Positions 7,868 through 16,600 of a stretch of DNA of 19,202 bases are shown here, piece after piece. The DNA lies in the NCBI GenBank assembly GCA_031279915.1, contig JAITHO010000058.1, positions 1 through 19,202 of the forward strand, written 5' to 3'. A program made the translations under genes and the position numbers. The first letter of the stretch is position 1. The number at the start of each line of letters is the position of its first letter. A model generated the notes under the pieces. That model saw only the letters and a program-made list of their open reading frames with translations. It searched no databases and had not been told where the DNA came from. Source of the DNA: Tannerellaceae bacterium. GTDB lineage: Bacteria; Bacteroidota; Bacteroidia; Bacteroidales; Tannerellaceae.

Positions 7868-9529
7868 TTAAAGTGTGATTAAAGCAAAAATTTGCGCCAG
7901 CAATACCCGCAGGAACATAGTTAGCGGATATACCGTAGCATAAGCTGTTGATTGAGCTTGCACAGGAGCAATTCCATTAGCAAATTCCAAGGCCGGCGGG
8001 TCGGTCATAGAGCCAGCAATGCAGCCGCATATTTTCAGATAATTGATCCTCAATATTCGTCCGATAATTCCAACAATCATAATAGGCAGAAATGTTATAA
8101 GCATACCGTAAAGCATCCAATGCCAACCTCCATTTAAAATTGTTTCAAGGAATCTTTCGCCAGATAATAAACCAACGCAGGATAGGAAAAGAATAATGCC
8201 CATTTCTTTCATAAATAAATTAGCACCCGGCGTCATGTAGAAACTAAGATTTTTAATACGACCAGTATGTCCTAACACAATAGCTATCAGCAATGGCCCG
8301 CCTGCCAATCCTAACTTGGCAGGCGCAGGCAATCCGGGAATAATAATAGGTATGCTTCCCACTAAAACTCCGAAAAGAATACCAAGAAAAATAGAAATAA
8401 TATTAGGTTGGGCTAACTCTTTTACGGAATCTCCCAATTCTCTTCTAACATCTTTAAGTACCTCTTTTTTTCCTACAATCTTCACGGAATCTCCCAATTC
8501 TAATGTGGTATTTAAGGTTGGAAGAATCTTCATTCCACTTCGAAGAATACGGGTAATATTTGCCGGATATCGACGATAAATGCCAACTTGCTCTATTGTT
8601 TTACCGGCTATATTTTTCTTGGTTACAAGTACATTTATTGCAGCGAAAGGGCCTTCAATTTCACCTTTATCTGCGATAACTACTTTTCCTATTTTATATT
8701 GCAGATTTTCAATTACGTTTTCGGCAGATACTCCATAGATAGTATCACCCGACTGGATAATCTCATCATCTGCAGCCAGTATATATTCACCGTTGCGAAA
8801 GATGCGCGAAACTGCTAATTCTCTATCCATAATATGCTTGATGAAGGCAATATTCTTACCATACAGATTAGAATTACTTACGGTTATTTCAACGCTCTGC
8901 AATTTCGTTTCGCTCCCTCCCAATGCTTCATTATATCTTTCGACTTCTTTATTTATTTTGATATTGAAAAAGACGCGAATAAAGAGCATTGTAAGTATTA
9001 TTCCGATGATACCGAAAGGATAGGCAAGCGCGTAAGCCATGCCGGTTTCTGTGGCTGCTGAAGCAACCTTTCCACCCTGTTCAATCACCACTTGCTGAGC
9101 AGCTCCAAGGCTGGGAGTGTTAGTAACGGCTCCGCATAATATTCCGACTACAACTGCTGGGGATAAATCTGAAAAATAGTATATAAGGTAAGCTATAATA
9201 AAGCCGCCGAAAACAATCCCAACGGATAAAAGATTCAGAGTTATTCCGTCTTTTCTGAACGACGACATGAAGCGCGGCCCCATATCAAGTCCAATGCTGT
9301 AAACAAAGAGAATCAGCCCGAAATCTCGTATAAAATGCAATATATGTTCGTCGATAGGCGCACCTAAATGAGCGATTAATAGACCGCTAAATAATACGCC
9401 TGCAACTCCTAATTTTATCTTCTTTATTTCTATTTTGCCTAAGAGTAGTCCCAACAATGCTGTGAGAGCGAGGTATACTACAGAAGACGCAATGCTTGCG
9501 GCGCCAAAAAGATCTTGAATGTAGCTCAT
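7868..9529 (-). CDS. AspT/YidE/YbjL-family membrane transporter with two TrkA-C domains
   Basis: 553 residues. Two hydrophobic blocks (about 1-185 and 375-553), each with five or six membrane segments, flank two cytosolic TrkA-C (RCK-C) domains (about 205-280 and 285-370, seen as IIQSGDTIYGV and LELGDSVKIVGKK). This is the layout of the aspartate:alanine exchanger family. The duplicated family motif is visible in both halves: GILCGAVTNTPSLGAA in the first and CGCIAGSMTDPPALEFANG in the second. The founding member AspT exchanges aspartate and alanine, but most relatives have no known substrate, so I call it a putative transporter. It lies 13 bp downstream of the FAD oxidoreductase in the same direction and is probably the last gene of that operon. 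Palindrome array A begins just past its stop. Confidence 0.9.
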   Translation of the reverse strand: MSYIQDLFGAASIASSVVYLALTALLGLLLGKIEIKKIKLGVAGVLFSGLLIAHLGAPIDEHILHFIRDFGLILFVYSIGLDMGPRFMSSFRKDGITLNLLSVGIVFGGFIIAYLIYYFSDLSPAVVVGILCGAVTNTPSLGAAQQVVIEQGGKVASAATETGMAYALAYPFGIIGIILTMLFIRVFFNIKINKEVERYNEALGGSETKLQSVEITVSNSNLYGKNIAFIKHIMDRELAVSRIFRNGEYILAADDEIIQSGDTIYGVSAENVIENLQYKIGKVVIADKGEIEGPFAAINVLVTKKNIAGKTIEQVGIYRRYPANITRILRSGMKILPTLNTTLELGDSVKIVGKKEVLKDVRRELGDSVKELAQPNIISIFLGILFGVLVGSIPIIIPGLPAPAKLGLAGGPLLIAIVLGHTGRIKNLSFYMTPGANLFMKEMGIILFLSCVGLLSGERFLETILNGGWHWMLYGMLITFLPIMIVGIIGRILRINYLKICGCIAGSMTDPPALEFANGIAPVQAQSTAYATVYPLTMFLRVLLAQIFALITL

Positions 9530-9542
9530 ATATCTATTGTAT

Positions 9543-11093
9543 TTATTGTTTCTCTTCGTGATATTCCGACTCGGTATTTACGTTCCAAACTGTGCATTTG
9601 TCGCCTTGTCCGGATGCTACAAGTTTGACGGCCTCAATGGCGGTTAGCATTGAGTGGTCCATGTTGTTATAGCGATGCTGTCCGTTGCGTCCGATGCAAA
9701 ACAGATTGGTGAAAGAGTCGAGGAATTGCTGCACTTTGTAAAATTCGGAATAGGAGCCGAAATAGGCGGGATAAGCTTTGCGGACGCGGAGGTGAACGCT
9801 GTCGATCACATCCGCAGGGGATATAATATCCACGCCGGAAAGGTCGGCTATGGCAAAACGTATGAAATCGGATGGCTCCATGTTCCAATCCGCGTCGCCT
9901 TCGTTGCAGAAGTATTCGAGGCCGATGCCTACGTGATGGCGGAAGTCGTCGGGCAGGTAGGGGGATAAATTGTTGGTTATCTGCATGCGACCGGCTTTCA
10001 CTTCGCGTTCCTGAAGGTATATCCAGCAATCGGGGATGATGTTCCCGACGGTTTGGATCTGGGTGGTGTTCGTGATTTTCATTTTCTGCAATGTTAGGCC
10101 GACGAGTATCAAATCTCTGTACGGCAGTGCGTCGGAGATTTCGGCAATCTTGTCTGGAACCTGGTCGAAGGCGCGGATCAAGTCGCTCACCGGCATGCTT
10201 GAGAAAAAGAAGTCGCCGCGAAGGATCTCTGTCGTGCCGTCGGATTTTGTTGCCGTAATATATTCTATGCGGTTATTGGCGGAGGCGATGCCGTTTACGC
10301 GCATATTGAAATGGATTTCGCCGCCCATTTCGATTATGCGCTTTGCCATGACGTTCCATAGCTCGCTTGATCCGTTTTTTGGGTAGATAAATTGATCGAT
10401 AAGCGACGTAGTTTTGCTACGGTAATTGCGATTAAATGCTTTGGCAAGTACTTCTTTTATTGCACGGCTGAGCGATAGTTCTTTGACGCGCTGCGCTCCC
10501 CAGGATGCGGATATATTGGACGGATGTATGCCCCATAGCTTCTCGGTATAATCTTCGAAGAATAGTTTATAAAGTGGCTTTCCGAATCGGTTAATATAAA
10601 AATTCTCAAGCGAGTTTTCTTTGCGCTTGCGTATCGTTGCGGCTATGTATCCGGCTACAACTTTCAGGGTTCGCCGAAGGCCCATATTGGTGAAGGTTTG
10701 TAGCTTTATTGTGATGGGATAGTCGAAGAATTTTCGAACGAAAAATATCCGTGTCAGACGATTTCTTATCAGCCATACGACATCTTGTTTATCCGGATCT
10801 GCTTCTGTATTTGCGAGTGGTTTTTCGATGTTCAGAAGTTTATCTTCTGCGGATGGATGTCCTTGTACGGGCATTAGTTCGTGCCATAGATTATTGACGT
10901 CGTCGCTCTTGGAAAAGAAGCGATGCGGACCTATATCGAGGCGATTATTATTATACGTAATTGTGCGGGCTATGCCGCCAACGCAGTCGAGTTCTTCTAC
11001 TATTATTGGCTTAATATTGCTTGTTTTAAGGAGCTGATATGCGGCGGTTAATCCGGCTGGTCCGGCGCCTATAATTACTGCTGTTTTGCTCAT
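9543..11093 (-). CDS. NAD(P)/FAD-dependent oxidoreductase (amine-oxidase / UDP-galactopyranose-mutase-like fold)
   Basis: 516 residues with an N-terminal dinucleotide-binding fold: [18 protein letters not shown], with GxGxxG at residues 9-14, and the acidic end of the second strand at [28 protein letters not shown] follows, then [13 protein letters not shown] and a C-terminal FAD-contact segment [22 protein letters not shown]. This is the FAD-dependent oxidoreductase group related to protoporphyrinogen oxidase and UDP-galactopyranose mutase; the substrate is not evident. The frame is open up to 11333, but I start at the ATG at 11093: the Rossmann motif begins right after it, and it forms an ATGA overlap with the end of the gtrA-like gene (11090-11093), a sign of coupled translation. 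The pairing with GtrA suggests work on lipid-linked sugars or cell-surface polysaccharide (inference). Confidence 0.9.
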   Translation of the reverse strand: MSKTAVIIGAGPAGLTAAYQLLKTSNIKPIIVEELDCVGGIARTITYNNNRLDIGPHRFFSKSDDVNNLWHELMPVQGHPSAEDKLLNIEKPLANTEADPDKQDVVWLIRNRLTRIFFVRKFFDYPITIKLQTFTNMGLRRTLKVVAGYIAATIRKRKENSLENFYINRFGKPLYKLFFEDYTEKLWGIHPSNISASWGAQRVKELSLSRAIKEVLAKAFNRNYRSKTTSLIDQFIYPKNGSSELWNVMAKRIIEMGGEIHFNMRVNGIASANNRIEYITATKSDGTTEILRGDFFFSSMPVSDLIRAFDQVPDKIAEISDALPYRDLILVGLTLQKMKITNTTQIQTVGNIIPDCWIYLQEREVKAGRMQITNNLSPYLPDDFRHHVGIGLEYFCNEGDADWNMEPSDFIRFAIADLSGVDIISPADVIDSVHLRVRKAYPAYFGSYSEFYKVQQFLDSFTNLFCIGRNGQHRYNNMDHSMLTAIEAVKLVASGQGDKCTVWNVNTESEYHEEKQ

Positions 11094-11536
11094 TGTTCGG
11101 TATCTGATTGTTTTAGTTTTACGTATATTATTTTCCTTCCGGAGAAGTTCCAGAGAAAGCCGGCGCCGGTGGCTACGAGCTTGCTTGCCAGGGGATACAG
11201 GCCAAGGAAGCTGGTGCAGCTCCATAGCACAGATGTATCTATTCCTAATGATATTATGCTTACGATTCCGTGCAGGATAAATTCGCCTGCTTTGGGAATG
11301 GATATTGCGTCGGTAAATACGAATAATTTGCACAAAATGTAGTTCGATACGAGGCCCATTGCGAAGCCAAATATATTCCCAACCAAATAATAAATGCTAA
11401 GCGCTTCGGTGCAGAAGGCAAAGGTTCCGATATTCACTGCCGCCGCTATTCCGCCAGCAAAAATATATCGGAAAAGCTGCATGCCGGAGCTATCGTTTTT
11501 CTTTATAAATAGGTCAAAAAGGAGCTTCTTCAGCAT
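11090..11536 (-). CDS. GtrA-family membrane protein
   Basis: 148 residues with four predicted membrane segments: about 22-42 ([21 protein letters not shown]), 48-72 ([26 protein letters not shown]), 86-106 and 113-133. The family pattern [13 protein letters not shown]...[11 protein letters not shown]...[16 protein letters not shown] matches GtrA proteins, thought to help move undecaprenyl-linked sugars across the inner membrane. It is the first gene of an operon with the FAD oxidoreductase (4-bp ATGA overlap) and the AspT-like transporter. No glycosyltransferase lies beside it. A Bacteroides-type -7 box sits 38-45 bp upstream of the start. Confidence 0.9.
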   Translation of the reverse strand: MLKKLLFDLFIKKNDSSGMQLFRYIFAGGIAAAVNIGTFAFCTEALSIYYLVGNIFGFAMGLVSNYILCKLFVFTDAISIPKAGEFILHGIVSIISLGIDTSVLWSCTSFLGLYPLASKLVATGAGFLWNFSGRKIIYVKLKQSDTEQ

Positions 11537-11573
11537 ATAAAATCATATAATATATGTGGAAATTTTGTGCCCG

Positions 11574-11581
11574 CAAAGATA
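11574..11581 (-). promoter_or_regulatory. -7 promoter box for the gtrA-like operon
   Basis: On the minus strand TATCTTTG matches TAnnTTTG exactly. It would start transcription near 11567, about 30 nt before the ATG at 11536. I see no TTTG at the expected -33 distance, so support is limited to the -7 box and its position. Confidence 0.4.
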
Positions 11582-11633
11582 TGAAAAATTGCGAAACCTT
11601 GGCTGCATGGCCTCCAGGCCTGTTGCCAGTTGC

Positions 11634-11664
11634 TTGCAAAGCTCGGAGGTTTTGTCTATATTCG
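11634..11664 (+). promoter_or_regulatory. Possible promoter for the mgtE leader transcript
   Basis: TTG at 11634-11636 and TATATTCG at 11657-11664 (one mismatch to TAnnTTTG) are separated by 20 bp. A start near 11671 would give an mgtE leader of about 145 nt containing the small reading frame and hairpin described next. The -7 mismatch keeps confidence low. Confidence 0.35.
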
Positions 11665-11714
11665 CCGCCGAAGCGCTTTCATAAGGATTGTAATTCAATA
11701 AATCAATAGTATTA

Positions 11715-11771
11715 ATGGACGACGAACCATATCATAGTTATAGTAAACAAGGAGTATTAATTTCTCTGTAA
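11715..11771 (+). CDS. Candidate 18-residue leader peptide upstream of mgtE
   Basis: ATG at 11715 to TAA at 11769-11771 encodes MDDEPYHSYSKQGVLISL. The stop lies 45 bp before the mgtE start and 12 bp before the SD-sequestering hairpin. The peptide opens with three acidic residues and a proline. In enterobacterial MgtL, acidic and proline residues near the N-terminus destabilise the ribosome at low Mg2+ and switch on a Mg2+ transporter. The position before mgtE makes the same logic plausible here, but such a short frame can arise by chance and has no clear Shine-Dalgarno (AT-rich upstream, as is usual in Bacteroidota). Translation is not shown. Confidence 0.35.
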   Translation: MDDEPYHSYSKQGVLISL

Positions 11772-11783
11772 GGCGACTAACGT

Positions 11784-11811
11784 TTTCCTTGCAGGGCTAA
11801 ACGCAAGGAGG
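11784..11811 (+). promoter_or_regulatory. Hairpin sequestering the mgtE ribosome binding site
   Basis: The RNA arms UUUCCUUGC (11784-11792) and GCAAGGAGG (11803-11811) pair over nine positions (seven Watson-Crick, two G-U) around the 10-nt loop at 11793-11802. The 3' arm contains the Shine-Dalgarno AAGGAGG (11805-11811), which ends 5 nt before the ATG at 11817. This is the strongest SD in the window, and the whole of it is paired in the hairpin. The geometry suggests translational control of mgtE. Confidence 0.6.
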
Positions 11812-11816
11812 CGATT

Positions 11817-13199
11817 ATGAGCGAACTCAGCAATTATTTTGATTCATTAATCAGCGGCAAGAACTGGAAAACTCTCAAGGAAGAGATGAAGAAACTTGAG
11901 CCAGTGCAGGTAGCCGAAATTATGGAAGATTTGCCAACCGACGAACAGCTTTTTCTCTTCAGATTGGCATCGCGAAACTTGGCGAAGGAAATCTTTCAGC
12001 ATCTTTCACACATAGAGCAGCGAGATGTTATTGAAGGACTTGCAAAGAATAGCAAGCAACTTACCGACCTGCTCAACGACCTTGATCCTGACGATCGCAC
12101 TGCCTTCTTTGAAGAACTCCCAGGCGAAGTCAGCCAGCCTCTCATGCAGCTTCTGTCAATGGAGGAAAGGGAGATAGCTACACGACTCCTTGGATACCCG
12201 GAGGACAGCATCGGGCGCCTTATGACTCCTGAATACGTGGCGATTAAATCTAACTTCACTGTCGAGCAGGCTCTCACCCATATCCGACGATTTGGCCGTG
12301 ATTCTGAAACTTTAAATATCATATATATCGTAGATGATCACTGGAATTTGATCGACGACATTCGTATAAAGGAAATTATTCTGGCATCACCTGAGCAAAA
12401 AATTTCTGACATCAGCGACCGCCGCTTCATCGCCTTGAATGCTTATGACGACCAGGAGGTCGCGGTTAGGCTCTTCCAGGATCACGACCGCGTGGCCTTG
12501 CCGGTGACGAATACTGACGGCACGCTGCTCGGAATCGTCACCTTTGACGACGTAATGGACGTTGCTGTTGAGGAAGATACTGAAGACTTTCAGAAGTTCG
12601 GAGGCGCCCAGGAGCTCGATTTGTCGTACACTAAGACCTCGCTGCTTGAGCTCGTTAAGAAGCGCGCCGGATGGCTTGTTATACTTTTCCTCAGCGAGAT
12701 GCTAACTGCCTCTGCCATGGGATATTTCGACGGACAGATAGCTAAGGCCGTTGTTCTCGCCCTGTTCGTGCCTTTGATTATCTCCAGCGGCGGCAATTCG
12801 GGCTCACAGACAGCGAGTTTGATAATACGTTCGCTAGCTCTCGACGAGCTCCGAATCGCCAATTGGTGGGAAGTTATGCGCAAGGAAATCCTCTCAGGCT
12901 TGATGCTCGGCGGAGTGCTTGGCAGCATAGGTTTCCTGCGGATATGGTTCTGGCAAGCAGCGGGTTTGTACGATTACGGAGCCTATTGGATGTGGATCGG
13001 ACTAAGCGTTGCCGTTTCGCTCATATTCGTCGTAATGTGGGGCACCATATCGGGCTCAATGATTCCCTTCATTCTCAAGCGAATTGGGCTCGACCCTGCA
13101 ACCGCCTCCGCGCCTTTTGTCGCAACCCTCGTTGACGTTACGGGGCTGGTTATCTACTTCTCCGTAGCAACTATGTTCCTCACAGGCAGGCTTCTTTAG
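11817..13199 (+). CDS. mgtE: MgtE-family magnesium transporter
   Basis: A 460-residue inner-membrane Mg2+ channel/transporter with the full MgtE layout. The N-terminal helical superhelix (about 1-130) has repeats such as DLPTDEQLFLFRLA and DLDPDDRTAFFEELPGEVSQ. Two CBS domains follow (about 135-255, starting GRLMTPEYVAIKSNFTVEQA and closing with VTNTDGTLLGIVTFDDVMDV). The membrane domain (about 285-460) has five segments, including LIISSGGNSGSQTASLIIRS and the pore segment ATLVDVTGLVIYF, whose Asp (about 440) corresponds to the Mg2+-binding residue of characterised MgtE. In this family the N and CBS domains close the channel when cytosolic Mg2+ is high. Length and motifs are complete. The gene stands alone. 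Its leader carries a candidate acidic leader peptide and an SD-masking hairpin, suggesting an extra level of control. Confidence 0.96.
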   Translation: MSELSNYFDSLISGKNWKTLKEEMKKLEPVQVAEIMEDLPTDEQLFLFRLASRNLAKEIFQHLSHIEQRDVIEGLAKNSKQLTDLLNDLDPDDRTAFFEELPGEVSQPLMQLLSMEEREIATRLLGYPEDSIGRLMTPEYVAIKSNFTVEQALTHIRRFGRDSETLNIIYIVDDHWNLIDDIRIKEIILASPEQKISDISDRRFIALNAYDDQEVAVRLFQDHDRVALPVTNTDGTLLGIVTFDDVMDVAVEEDTEDFQKFGGAQELDLSYTKTSLLELVKKRAGWLVILFLSEMLTASAMGYFDGQIAKAVVLALFVPLIISSGGNSGSQTASLIIRSLALDELRIANWWEVMRKEILSGLMLGGVLGSIGFLRIWFWQAAGLYDYGAYWMWIGLSVAVSLIFVVMWGTISGSMIPFILKRIGLDPATASAPFVATLVDVTGLVIYFSVATMFLTGRLL

Positions 13200-13209
13200 C
13201 TGACTTGGC

Positions 13210-13243
13210 GAATCGGGCGGCTCCCTTTTTGAGCCCCCGATTC
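13210..13243 (+). terminator. Stem-loop after mgtE, probable terminator
   Basis: Arms GAATCGGGCGGCTC (13210-13223) and GAGCCCCCGATTC (13231-13243) pair almost fully around a 7-nt loop CCTTTTT. It begins 10 bp after the mgtE stop. There is no U-run after the 3' arm, so it may act as a terminator of the imperfect kind or as 3'-end protection. Confidence 0.6.
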
Positions 13244-13328
13244 ATCTATGCCAAAAAGCATCCCCGCCCTTTGCGAAATTTTTGGCCTAAGCTTGTCAGC
13301 TTCTTAAGGCAAAGCTTTTTTAATTATT

Positions 13329-13438
13329 TGGCTACTTATCGAAGTTTATTCGGCAACTTATCGAGATTTATTCGCATAAGTTGCCGAATTTTTCTTGTAA
13401 ATATGCCTGATTTTAGTGGCTGCAGAGCCGAGATTTTT
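13329..13438 (+). repeat. Second tract of 22-bp repeats (locus D)
   Basis: Five in-phase units start at 13329, 13351, 13373, 13395 and 13417, the first three clear and the last two decayed. Unit 13373 shares CGCATAAGTT and CCGAATTT with the first unit of locus C (5220). Unit 13329 matches the best locus C units at 17 of 22 positions and ends in the same AAGTTTATT. The tract lies between the hairpin after mgtE and the promoter of the SNF2 gene. An open frame of 81 codons at 13205-13450 crosses hairpin and repeats and is not taken as a gene. Confidence 0.75.
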
Positions 13439-13594
13439 TCCGTAGTTTGAGGGCGAAATCTGTCCGCAAATGTATATATATAATGTATAGGTATGCAAGA
13501 AGGCTCTGCGCTATGCTTAATAATTCTTAATGAGGTGGCAGCTTTTGTGAATATATTGTCGATAATTTACCGCCAAATATTCCACCTTATACTG

Positions 13595-13602
13595 TACATT
13601 TG
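13595..13602 (+). promoter_or_regulatory. -7 promoter box for the SNF2-family gene
   Basis: TACATTTG matches TAnnTTTG exactly, about 66 bp before the ATG at 13669; no good -33 TTTG is seen. The resulting leader contains the inverted repeat TTATGAAA (13606-13613) / TTTCATAA (13633-13640), a possible operator or weak hairpin. Confidence 0.4.
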
Positions 13603-13668
13603 TGCTTATGAAATCAAAATTCTTTAAAGGTTTTTCATAATCTATTCTAAAAAAATATTCATAAACTC

Positions 13669-16600
13669 ATGGCAGAACAATTCGGCAAGACGTGGTGGGG
13701 CGAGCGTTGGATAGCGCTACTCACTGGCTCTGAAGGCAGCAAACCTCCGCGCGGTACGGCGCTGGCTCGCGGTAAGGCAATACGTGATTTTTCGGTAGCA
13801 GGCAATACAATTTCGGCCAAGGTGAAGGGAACGAGAGGAAGGCCGTTTGTGGTTACGATTAAGGCGCCAACTTTCTCTCCGGCACAGATCGACAAGTTGA
13901 TCTCCAAGCTTCTGCTACGTCCGGCTCTGATTGCAAGAATGCTTAACGGCGAGCTGCCGCCGGCGGTGGCGGTTATGACCGAAGAGCTGGGAATTAAGGT
14001 ATTTCCGCGTCGATGGGCTGATTTGCAGATTCACTGCACTTGCACGGAGCGGACGGTTCCTTGCCGGCATGTTTTGGCCATAGTTCACGCAGTGAGCCGA
14101 AATATCGACAATAATCCTTTCGCTATATACAATCTTCGTGGCGTGTCCTTGATGGGAGAACTGAAAAAGCGTGGCATTTTCGTTTCCGATCTGCTTAGCA
14201 ATGACGCTGTCCCTCCTATCGGAACTTTGCTAAAAGGGCGCAGAACGATTAATCCCGTGGGCGCAAATGCGGTATACGACATGGTGGATTATTCGCAGCT
14301 ACGGAATATGTCGGAGGCGCTTGCAATGCTGCTTCCCGATCGCCCGGCCTTTTACGCAGCCGGCAACTTTCGGGAACAATATTCGGAACAAATGCACGAA
14401 GTGACGAAAGGGATTGCGCGGATTTTGTCGAAGTCAAAGGGAGTTTCCGGCGTATTTCCCTACAATAATAAGCAACCTATTTCGCGCAAAACTACGCTAT
14501 CACTCATGTACGACGCGGCATACCAGTTGAAAATAGTTGGCACAGGGCACAGAATTAAGCGCGTAGAGCAGATGCTGGCGGCGCTCTTCTATCTGAATCC
14601 AAGCCGCATCGCTGATTATAATCGTTCGGTAGTGGGGATGCGAAAGCTGGCTCTGGCTGCGCTTCATCTTACGGCGAATGGGATGATTATTCCGCAAATT
14701 ATTCGCACCGGGCTCTGGGAGTATGCCGTTCGATGGCTGCCGGCAGTGATTGATCAGCGGGTAAAGACGATTATCGACAAGCTATCGGCTTCAATTTCCT
14801 GTGATTTATTACTAATGATGCGCTCGGAAAAGGGCCAAGGCGACGTGCAATATGTTGAAGATACGGTGGGAGAATTGTTGTCGATTTTTATCGGACGTAT
14901 CGTGGCGCGGCTGGCAAAGGCGAACCGTAAAGATGTCTTCGATTGCCTGTTTTTTGCCAACAAGTCTTATCCTTTTAAGGCAACGAACGAGGCCGCTTTG
15001 CCGCTTGGAGTAAAAGCCTGGCTCAGCAGTTTGCACTTCCCGATGCGAACTTATACGCCCGTATTTACCGTATCGGAGCAGCCCGGAGGGAACTTTTCGG
15101 CGGAAATCAGCGTTGAGCGCAACGACGAAGCTGCGCCCACGCCGGTATCGTTCCAGGATATTATGTCGCGAAAAAAGTATGAGGGCGTGAAATATGATAT
15201 CACCCGTGAGATCGTTCGGCTCGCGCCTTTCGTGAGCGGAGTGGAGGCTTATATTGACGCCGGCGGCAGCCGAATCATGCGATTCTCGAACGCCGAGTTC
15301 GCCAACTTCCTGACCGAGGTGCTGCCGGCTGTGCGATTACTCGGAGTGCGGGTCATGCTCCCCAAATCCTTGCAAACGCTTTTGCATCCGAAGGTATCCG
15401 TTAAGCTATCAAAAACGGCGAAGGGGAGGGGATTTATCAACATGTCGGATCTGCTGAGCTTCAATTGGCAGGTGGCTCTGGGCGACACCATTGTCTCGCC
15501 CGAAGAATTTGAGGCGATGCTCAAGACGGCTTCGCGGCTATTTAAATTCAAGGAATCATATATATATGTAAGCGATGCGGATATAGAACGGATTCGGAAG
15601 GCTATCGCAAGCGGCAAGCCCCTTACTCCCTCGCAGATGCTCCATACCGCACTTACTGACGAGTACGAGGGCGCTCCGGTGGTTGTAAGCGACGAGGTTC
15701 GGGAGCTTATCCACGAGCTGAATGCTACAGACGAGATCGCTCTGCCAAACGACCTTAATGCGCAGATGCGACCCTATCAGTCGCGCGGATATTCGTGGAT
15801 GTACCGCAATAGCCGCATAGGTTTCGGAAGTATTATCGCCGATGATATGGGACTGGGAAAAACCTTGCAGGTGATCGCCGTACTCCTTAAGTATAAGGAG
15901 GAGGGACTGATCAACAACAAACACAAGGCTCTGGTTGTGGTTCCGACCGGACTGTTGACCAACTGGCAGGCTGAGGTGGAGAAATTCGCTCCGTCGCTGT
16001 CGATATACATCTTTCACGGACAGTCGCGCGATGCGGCGCAGTTTGAAGCTGCCGATGTGATGCTTACCACCTACGGCCTCGTGCGCACCGAACTCGAAAC
16101 GCTAAAGAAGCAGAAGTGGCAAGTGATGGTTATCGACGAAGCCCAAAACATTAAGAACTACGATACCGCACAGGCCAAAGCCGTCAAGAGCATACCGGCC
16201 GGAATACGCATCGCCATGAGCGGCACGCCGGTCGAAAATCGCCTGGCAGAATTTTGGTCGATTATGGACTATACCAACAAAGGCTATCTGGGAACCATAA
16301 AAACCTTCAAAGACTACTACGGCAACCCCATACAATTATACAACGACAGCCGCATAACCGAGCGATTCCGCAAAGTGACAGCTCCCTTCATGATGCGACG
16401 TATGAAAACCGACAAGAACATAATCTCAGACCTGCCCGACAAAATCGAACTCAACCAGTACGCCCGACTCACCACACAGCAGGCCGCTCTCTACGAAAAA
16501 ACCATGCAGTCGGCCATGCAGCAAATCGAAAGCGTTGACGAAACCGATAGCCAATCCATCTTCAAGCGCGACGGACTCGTCCTGCAAATGATCTTATCGC

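Noticed and set aside
11094..11333. N-terminal extension of the FAD oxidoreductase to 11333
   Set aside because: The extension overlaps the gtrA-like gene in another frame and has no domain; the Rossmann motif starts right after the ATG at 11093, which forms an ATGA overlap.
11671..11816. M-box (ykoK) magnesium riboswitch before mgtE
   Set aside because: The leader is too short and I cannot find the conserved M-box core; only one clear hairpin is visible.
13205..13450. Open frame of 81 codons after mgtE
   Set aside because: It crosses the hairpin after mgtE and the 22-bp repeats and has no recognisable domain.
13608..13640. Ten-codon leader frame before the SNF2 gene
   Set aside because: It is too short to judge, has no telling residues, and overlaps an inverted repeat that explains its sequence equally well.
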